From assembly GCA_030035585.1 (NCBI GenBank), contig CM057471.1:69898319-69962318 (forward strand): a stretch of 64,000 bases of DNA. Direction: 5' to 3'. The translations under genes were made by a program, and so were the position numbers. Positions 24,301 through 33,300 of this stretch are shown in pieces (position 1 is the stretch's first letter; the number at the start of each line of letters is the position of its first letter). Source of the DNA: Dugong dugon (lineage: Eukaryota > Chordata > Mammalia > Sirenia > Dugongidae). The notes beneath the pieces were generated by a model. It had not been told where the DNA came from. It did no database searches and saw only the letters and a program-made list of their open reading frames with translations.

Positions 24301-27300
24301 CTCCAAAAAAAGACTCTGTAATGATAAAGGTTTTATCACTTTATATTTTGAAAAATATCAGATTTTATTAGGAGTACCATATCATACATTCAAATACCAT
24401 TGTAGCAGAAAGGTTACTTTGGAAATCCCCTTTCTCTACAGTTTACTACTTCACAAGACATGAATACCAAATACTTGTTTCATGGAAACAAAAGAAGAGC
24501 TTGTGGGCATGGTACTTAACCTCTCTATGCCTTTGTTTACTATAAGATGGGGGTGATAACAGTACCTCCCTGTACAGTTGTTGTGGTGATTAGGATCGTT
24601 AGATGAGGTGCTTAGCACAGTTTCTGGCACTTGATAAGTGCTTAATGTTGGCTGCTATTAATAATAGTTGCTATTAAAATACACACACACATAAAATCTA
24701 ATTCTGATGTCTCTTTAGAATTTTTTTAAAAAATGGGATTCTATCAGAATGTGGACATGTATGATTACCTGCTTGGCCTAGAGCTGTCTTTAGAGTTTGT
24801 CTGACTATGGAACTTATTTTGTCCTGTAGATCTGTAGCAATTCTTTGCTTTGACAACCCAGTTAATTAGTGTCTCTACCATTTTAGACTCCAGGAAAATA
24901 TTTTTGATGTGCTGATTTTGTTGACAGGATATAACAGTCCTGTCAGTAAACAGTGCTTACATTTGTGATTGTGATAAGCTTTTTCTCTGTGCATCCCAGG
25001 TACAATTCCAGCACTCCCCAAGAATGTCTAGATTATCTAGGAGTGCCTCTGACACCATTGCAGCACAAAAGTGCTCTATTCCAGCAGCTGCACTGTCATG
25101 GTGAGATTTAGTGAGACAGAATATGAATATCTGTAGTTTTCAAATGTGATGTAGGGAGAGAAATTCATGAAGGGAGAGTGGAGTAAGAAATACTTCACTG
25201 TTATTAAAAAGGGCTTAATTCTAAGTTTGAATACTTTACCTCTTTTTTTCCTCCTTCAGCATGGAGATGTCTGAATAAGTGGAGTCTGCATATAAAAACG
25301 CATTGTTGAAAGTTCTGTTAGCATGAATTGCTAATAACCATGATCTGGGTGTAAGCACTTTAGAAACCGTCATCCATTCAGTCTGCACTGAACTTTGACA
25401 CTGTCATGCAGAATTCTGGCAATGATGAGAAAGTGGAGCTACTCCTACCAGTCTCCTGCTTTCACAAGGCTCTAAGACCTAGAAATGGGATGAGTAGGCA
25501 GCTGCATGGTGCCTCTTAACATAGAGATATGTGCTCTTTTTAAGTCTTACTTCCTAATACGCCCTTGGGATTGTGCTACTGGTGTCGTACTAACATCAGC
25601 GTTGGTACAAACCAAAGGGAACTAATTCTCACACTCTCCTTTCCCCTGCAGATGATCCCAGCCCTAGACTCAGTGCGCAAGCTCAGGTCGCTGAGGATAT
25701 TCTGGACAAGTACAGGAATGCTATTAAACGAACCAGCCCCAGTGAAGGAGCAATGGCAAACTATGAAAGTACAGGTGATAATTATGATAAAGATTTGAAT
25801 AGTAACTTTTGTACCACAATGATAAAGGTAATCTGAATTAAAAGTAGTCTTTAAAAGAAAGAATAGCCAGAGAAATATGTATTTCAAACCAAATCAAATT
25901 GAATTGATGTCCCACTCTACACTCTCACACTAAGTCTGGGTATGCCCAGATATTCAAACGCCTTAGAGTTGTCATCCCATACGTCTGGGGTGACTGGCCA
26001 GAGGGAATTAGGGCATGCTTTAATGGGAGGAGGTTCTTTTTCACTGTCTACAGAAGTGTATTTTTATCTGGTTACTTAGTGTACATATGGAAGCAGAGTC
26101 ATAGCACAGGTTATCCATTGTTGCTCGGTACTTATTTTTTTAAGGATTCTGTTTTCCTCACAGTGGAATACTGAATAACTTGTTAGAAAACGGTGTAGTC
26201 CCCAAGATGAATTAAGTGGGGAACAAAAGTGTATAAAAGCATAAATAGTATACTAAATATATTAATGTTGAATATGCATGGAGTGTCCCTGGAAGAATTC
26301 ATTAGAAACTGGTAAACATGAGTTGGCTCTGAGGAGGATTCCTAGGGAGACTTCCCTCCCCAAACTTTTTTTATTTTGAAAAGTTCAAAATAACAGAAAA
26401 ATTGTAAGAATAGTACAGTAAAGGTCTGCATACCCACTACTAGACTTATCAATTTTTGCCGTATTTTCTTTTTTCCTGAAGCATTTGAAATTAAGTTATC
26501 ATTATAAGAATAAGGATATTTTGCGGATAACCACAGTATCTTTATTACCTTTTATTCCTTTTGATTTTATATGCATGTGTATTATCTACTGTTAATTGAT
26601 TAATTACAAACATAAAGACAATGCTGAGAACCACAGATCTGTCCTTGCTGCATCTGTGAGTTAGTCCCCTGGCTCATTCATGGCTGTGTGGGAGGAGCTC
26701 TTGTCAGGAGAATCAGGAGACCTGATCACTTTGTCCACCTCAGCCATTAGCTAACCAAGGGATTTATAGCAAGCCATTTTCTGACTGGGCAGGATTCCAT
26801 GTTTATAAAATGAGGGTGTTATGTAAAATAGTTTTTGAGGTCCCTTTCAATTCTGTGGTTCAGTGATTCTGACTACAGAGTATTAACTTTATTACGTTAA
26901 TACAGACTTTAATTGTTTTGGATTAGGGTTGGTATAAGAAGTAAAACCATTTTCTTCTCAAAATTAATCTCTTGATATATCGTTGCTATCGATTAACTTA
27001 AGTTTAAATGCTTGAATTTTTTTTTTTTTTAAAAGAACTCTTATTGTACAGCATACGGCTGATTTGTTGTTGAGTTGCTTTGAATACTTACTAGTGCCAG
27101 AATATTCCAAAGTTAACCTGGCTATCCTTTTGGGGGTGTGTGTTTATTTAGAGGTTATGGGTGATGGTGAAAGTGCACATGATTCTCCTCGTGATGAAAC
27201 ACTGCAGAACATCTCAGCTGATGATCTCCCAGACTCCGCGAGCCAAGCGGCCCACCCTCAGGACTCAGCTTTCTCTTACAGGTATTCCTCTTACAGGATT

Positions 27301-30300
27301 TAGGACTTCTGGGTTTGGACTTCTGATTACCATTGTAGTTACTTCAAGTCAGGTGATTGATTCACTTAATAAATGTATATAAGGCAGAGAAATGAGAATG
27401 AAATACTTTTTTTTTTTTTCCTTTAGATGTGGGTGTCATATATCAAAGGGTTTAATTCAGGGTTAAAAAACTCATCTGCCCACAGGGGCCACATAAGTAA
27501 TTTAAATGAAAGAAGTGGCAGTGCTTCTGCCCATCCAAAGCTACCAGCCCATGTGAGAAATGTCAGGGGGGGACTGAGGTAATTAGGAGGCAGGATCAAC
27601 TGCCACATAGTTGAATAACCCGCTGTCCCCAGTAAACCTATTGGAGCCCTCTCAGTTTGTCATTCCGTCATGCCCTGGGCGGGTCTCTTTATCTCTAACA
27701 GGGCTTGAGAAAGAAAGTGGCTTTAGGGGCCTTTGCTTCATAGGGAACCTCTGCCTCCGCTGCCAAGGAGCATCAATTTTAAAACACCAGTCATTTCTTA
27801 TGGACTTATGAGATTTTCTGGCTCTGCCTCTCTTTCTCTCTTTTTTAACTTTTTTATTATAGAAATTTTCAAAGTATACAAAAATAGAAGAGTACAATGA
27901 CGGACCCGTTACCCAGATTCAGCAGTTATTAATACATGACCAATATTGTTTCATACTTAGCCCCGCAATCTTATTTTAAAGCAAACTCCAAATAGCATAT
28001 TTCGTTTATAAGTATGATGAAGCTTTATAATTTTTTTTTCTATAGTAAAATTAGGGGGAGTGGGAGACAGCATTTTTATTTTATAACCATGACTTATTTT
28101 ATTTTACTAAATTCACCAGGTCACTTTACCATTATATGTTTTATAAGAATGTTTGCAGAGTGGGTGAATGTTATATTTGATCAGCTTGATTTCTAAATCA
28201 GTCGTTTTATAGAAAGAAAACCAACGGGGAAAGATTCTGGGCTAGTCAGATTAGGTGGACAAGTACATCTTCCTGCAGAGGAAGAGCAAATTGCCCTGTT
28301 CTGTAAGGTGTTTAGGCTTCTTTCTTTGGATGGTGGAACTGGATGTTCTGAAGATGCTCTGTTCCATGCCCACAGAACCAGAAAGGGCCACTGGTAATAG
28401 TAGATAAAAGAAACTCAGTTGTATCTCCCAGTATGAAGAGCTACATTGTATGGAGGATGACACCTAATTGAAGGTGTGCTCTACCACCAGGTAGTATTCA
28501 GTCAGCAGTTGAAAGTTAAAAGGAAGCAGATTTTGGCTCAACACAAAAAACTTTCAAGCATAGAGCAGTAGAAAAGGCTTCTTGTCAGGTGGCGAGCTTG
28601 TCTTGTGGTGGGATCAGCATTTCTCCAGAGGGTAGTAGAAGAGATTCAATTCTTATTTTGGTGGTGGGTGGGTCTGATGGCTTCTGTGGTCCCTTCCAGC
28701 TCTGGCATAATATGCTCTTCTTACTCTTGCCATATGCCTAGTATAGAGCTCAGCATATGATAGAAGTTCAAAAAGGATTTGCTGTTTGACTGATACTGAG
28801 GACGTTACAGAGTGATCCTTGCCCAAAGTACCTTCACAACCTTGTTTCACGGGTAACTAGAAACTCTGTTCCTTTAAGTGAGGTGTCAGTTAAAAATTAT
28901 CTTTGTTTCTGACCATTTGAAACTTTTGAGTCCTGAGGTAGCATATTGATTTTTATAGTAAATGTTTCTAAAATGTGACCATGTCTGGTTAAGAAAATTA
29001 GTACATTTTATTAATACTAGTATATTTTAGTAATACATTTTATAAATCTCATTCTTTAGAGATGCAAAAAAGAAACTGAGGCTTGCTCTTTGTTCTGCGG
29101 ATTCTGTTGCCTTCCCAGTGCTAACCCATTCAAGGAATGGTTTACCAGACCACACAGACCCGGAAGGTGAGTTGCTGCATGATAGTTATTTGTTCCTGTA
29201 TTTATAGGTAGAACCATATGAAATTACCAGTATTCAACTGTGTTTAATCTACACAGCAATTCCACATGATTCAGTGTAGTGAATTTATATTAGCATCACT
29301 TAAGGGCACTTTGATTATTGATGGTTCATTAATTGGTTCTGTAATTAAATGGTTCTATAAGTGGGAGTGGTAATATAGCTGATAATACATGGTAAAACAG
29401 AGCTGTATGCTGAGGTATTACATACAGCTATGTGAGCCCATGGAAATTCTCAACAGTAAGATTTCTTACTAGCATTTTTTGTTTGTTTTTTTTAGACAAT
29501 GAAATTGTATGCTTCTTAAAAGTTCAGATAGCTGAAGCAATTAATCTACAAGATAAGAACTTAATGGCTCAACTTCAAGAAACAATGCGTTGTGTGTGCC
29601 GCTTTGATAATAGGACTTGTAGGAAACTGCTGGCATCTATTGCTGAGGACTACAGGTAATTGACCCAGCCTGTTCAGCTCTTAGACCTGAATTTCAGCTG
29701 TATTTTCTCTTCAGTCATTATTCAGAAACAAATCTAGGCTTACTACAGAGTGCTTGGCTATGTTTACCTGGATATAGTTTTCCGAGGAACACATTTGGTT
29801 ATTTAGCCTACAAACGTAGTCATAGATGAGCTGCTCTCACTAATAGAGTAATGTCCCTGGTCTGGGGTGCCCATTTAGTCTCATTTTGTTTTATGGGCCT
29901 GTCTCATCTTTGGCTGAAGGGTGAAACTCAGGAGTGACTTCAGTACTGAGTTAAAAGGGAGTCCGGGGGCTGTAGTCTCGGGGTTTCTCCTATTTCTGTC
30001 AGACCAGTAAATCTGGTCTTTCTTTGTGTGTGTGAGTTACAATTTTCTTCTACATTTTTCTCCAGCTCTGTCCAGGACCCTGTATTCGTGATCCCTGTCA
30101 GAGCAGTTGGTGGTGGTAGCCAGGTACCATGTAGTTGTGCTGGACTCACTCTGGTGGAGGTAGTGGTACTTGTGGTCCATTAGTCATTTAGACTCATCTT
30201 TTCCTTGTGTCTTTGGTTTTCTTCATTCTCTCGTGCTCCATCGGGGTGAGACCAGTGGAGTATCTTAGATGGTTGCTCATAAGCTTTTAAGACCCCAGAT

Positions 30301-33300
30301 GCTACTCACCAAAGTAAGACGTAGAACATTTTCTTTATAGACTATGTTACATGCAAGATAATTCTGTTTCTTGAGCTGGCAGCACGATTAGTCCTGCAGA
30401 AAATTGCCTGCAGCAGACATGCCTATTTGTAAAACCAAGGGTTATGAAATAATTTTCCAAAGAAATTATGCACTGTATATATCTGATCTTCTGCAAAGCA
30501 TTTTTTCTTTTAGGAAAAGGGCCCCATATATTGCCTATCTAACTCGTTGTCGACAAGGATTGCAGACCACACAGGCTCACCTGGAAAGACTACTGCAAAG
30601 AGTTTTGCGGGACAAAGAGGTGGCCAATCGATACTTTACTACCGTCTGTGTGAGGTTACTGCTTGAGAGCAAAGAGAAGAAGATCAGAGAATTTATTCAT
30701 GGTAACTAAATACCTCTTTAGCCATATGTTATTGAAAAGATGTTTTTTGTTTTGCTTGTTTGAGTACCTACACTCCTTAGAACAGCTCCTTAAATTTCCA
30801 GAATTATTTTATGGATTCTTAATAATTAAATTTTGATGTCAGACAGATAAATTGCATTTTTATCCTGGATTGACCTATCTATAGTTAATAAAAAAAATTG
30901 GGAAAATTGGTAACTTTTTGGATCTATAAAATTTTTCTCACTTTTTAAAATGAATTATTTTTGTAACAAACCCCTTGCTCTTAAACTTTAACGTATGTCT
31001 TATTTTCTCTTGGTTTTAATGATTTGACTACATATTCTTCTAAAATAAGCCAAACGCACACATACCTTTGGCTTTAAGATTATGGTATGTGCGTAGCTAG
31101 TGATTAAAATTAATTCGATAACTTTTTAAAATTGTTCAGATAATTTATTTAAAATTTTTATTATTTTACATTGGAGACTTTCAGAAACTCACAGCAGCTG
31201 ATGATAAGACTGCTCAGGTAGAAGATTTTCTGCAGTTTCTTTATGGTGCAATGGCTCAGGACGTCATATGGCAAAACGCCAGTGAAGAGCAGCTTCAGGA
31301 TGCTCAGCTGGCCATTGAACGAAGTGTGATGAATCGGATTTTCAAGCTTGCCTTCTACCCTAATCAGGATGGGGACATACTTCGCGACCAGTGAGTGCTT
31401 CTATATTTAGTGTCCCTGTTGGACTATGTAGGGATACATCAGGTTACTGTATATTTTAGGCAAGCTATACGTGAGACTTAGTATCTGATACTAAAAGAAA
31501 ATGCATCAGTTATCATTTTTCATTTATCAAAAAGAATGATAATACCCAGTGTTTCAGGGATATGGGGAGTTAGGCTTGAAGGAGTATAAATTGGTATGGT
31601 CTTTTGGGAAGGCAATGCTTTCTACTCTGCCTGAAATGTTCTTCCCTTCTTTCTTCATGTGATCAACTCTTAAACATATCCTTCAGATCTTGACTCAAGC
31701 ATCACTTTACTATGGAAACTTTTCCTTACCTTTCTGATTATGTTAAATCTGCTGTTAGAGCTCTCAGGCCTGTGTACTTTTCATAGTGCTTGCTATAGTT
31801 GCAATTTTACATTTGTTTGAGTCACGGTTTTCTCAACCCAACGCTGTTGACATTTTGGGCCAGATCATCCTTTGTTGTGGAGGGCAGTCCTTTGCATTGT
31901 AGGGTGGTTAGCAGCACCCTTGCTCTCCACACTAGATACCAGTAACACGTTCCCCCAAATTGTAACAACCAACAGTGTCTCCAGACGTTGCCAAATGTCC
32001 CATGGGGGCAAACTCACCTCCTGGTCCTGAGAACCACTGGTTTATGTGATCGTTTGATGAATGCTTCTCTGCCCCCTGGATTGTTCCGTTCGTGAGAGCA
32101 GGAACTCAGTGTTTCTATTCACCACTCTATTACAGTGTCAAGCACAGCTTGACAGCGAATACATGCTTATTATGTATATAGCAATGAATAGTTGTATATT
32201 TTAATATCAGAAATACTTGGAATTGTATGGTATGTGAATTATATCTCAGTAAAGCTATTTTTTTTAAAGAAATAATCCTAAATATACATCTGGAATGGTA
32301 ACACTGGGTTATTTTTGAGTAGTAGGACTGTGGATGATCAACATTTTTATTTTTCCTCATCTGCATTTTTTTTTGAGCACTGCTTCACAACCTTGTTGAG
32401 GGTGCTCCCATGCTCCCGAACAATAATAGTGGCTCACTGTGCCAGTAACTCTCAAGGGGTCCTTGTAACAGAATCTCAGGGTGGGTCATTAGTGGTTTAT
32501 ATAAGATTTTTTAAATGGAAATTTTAAGATATTGCATATATACTTGAGAGAATTCACTTTCCTGTGAATGGAGTAGGATCATTTCAGCCTGCCTCCCTCA
32601 CTTGTGCAGACTCAGAGGCTTCTAGCCCACCCTAGGCTTCTGTACTTACATATACTAGCTAGGCCCTGTTTTCTCTCTAGAGTACCAGGCCTGGGCTTCA
32701 GGTGTGGGGTAAGGAGTAGGGACATTCAAACTGTACTTCCCGTAAAGAGTAACTTTGAAGTAGATTATTGCTACCCACCCCTCTATGGCGTTTCTGCAGG
32801 TTTTATGGAATGGAGAATCAACAAGGTGTTCTGGAAACCAGGAAAGCTGGGTTTAGCTATTGCTGCCGACCCCTTTGAGTACCTACACTTTGCCTTAGGC
32901 AAATTCTTTACCTTTTTAAGCCTGATTATTTTCGTCTACAGAATGAGGAGTTGGGTGTTCTCAGTCCCTTTTCTATTTAAGATCTGAGATCTTTGGTTTC
33001 TGACTTTTGATCTGTTTCCTCTCAGCTTATTTATTAAATAGTGTGTCCAAGCAACTCCTGGGCTAAGGACTCCTCTCCTTTCTCCTTTGGAATGCTGTGT
33101 CCTAGTCCAGGAAAGTAGGACTTCCCTCCTCCCTGTATCCCCTTGGCTCTCTCAGCATTTTTAAGCAGATCCTACACATGAGACTTTTTTGACACGAAAG
33201 AAAGCTTATAGTCTCAACTGTAATCTGTATTTAGAAGTAAGTCTAAAATGTTTTTAATGTTTTGAAAAAAAAATCAATTATGACTTTTTGTGTACCTGAA

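Noticed and set aside
27064-27151. N-terminal extension of exon h as a real coding start
   Set aside because: The open frame upstream of the AG at 27,150-27,151 is intron read-through; exon h joins exon g in the correct phase without it.
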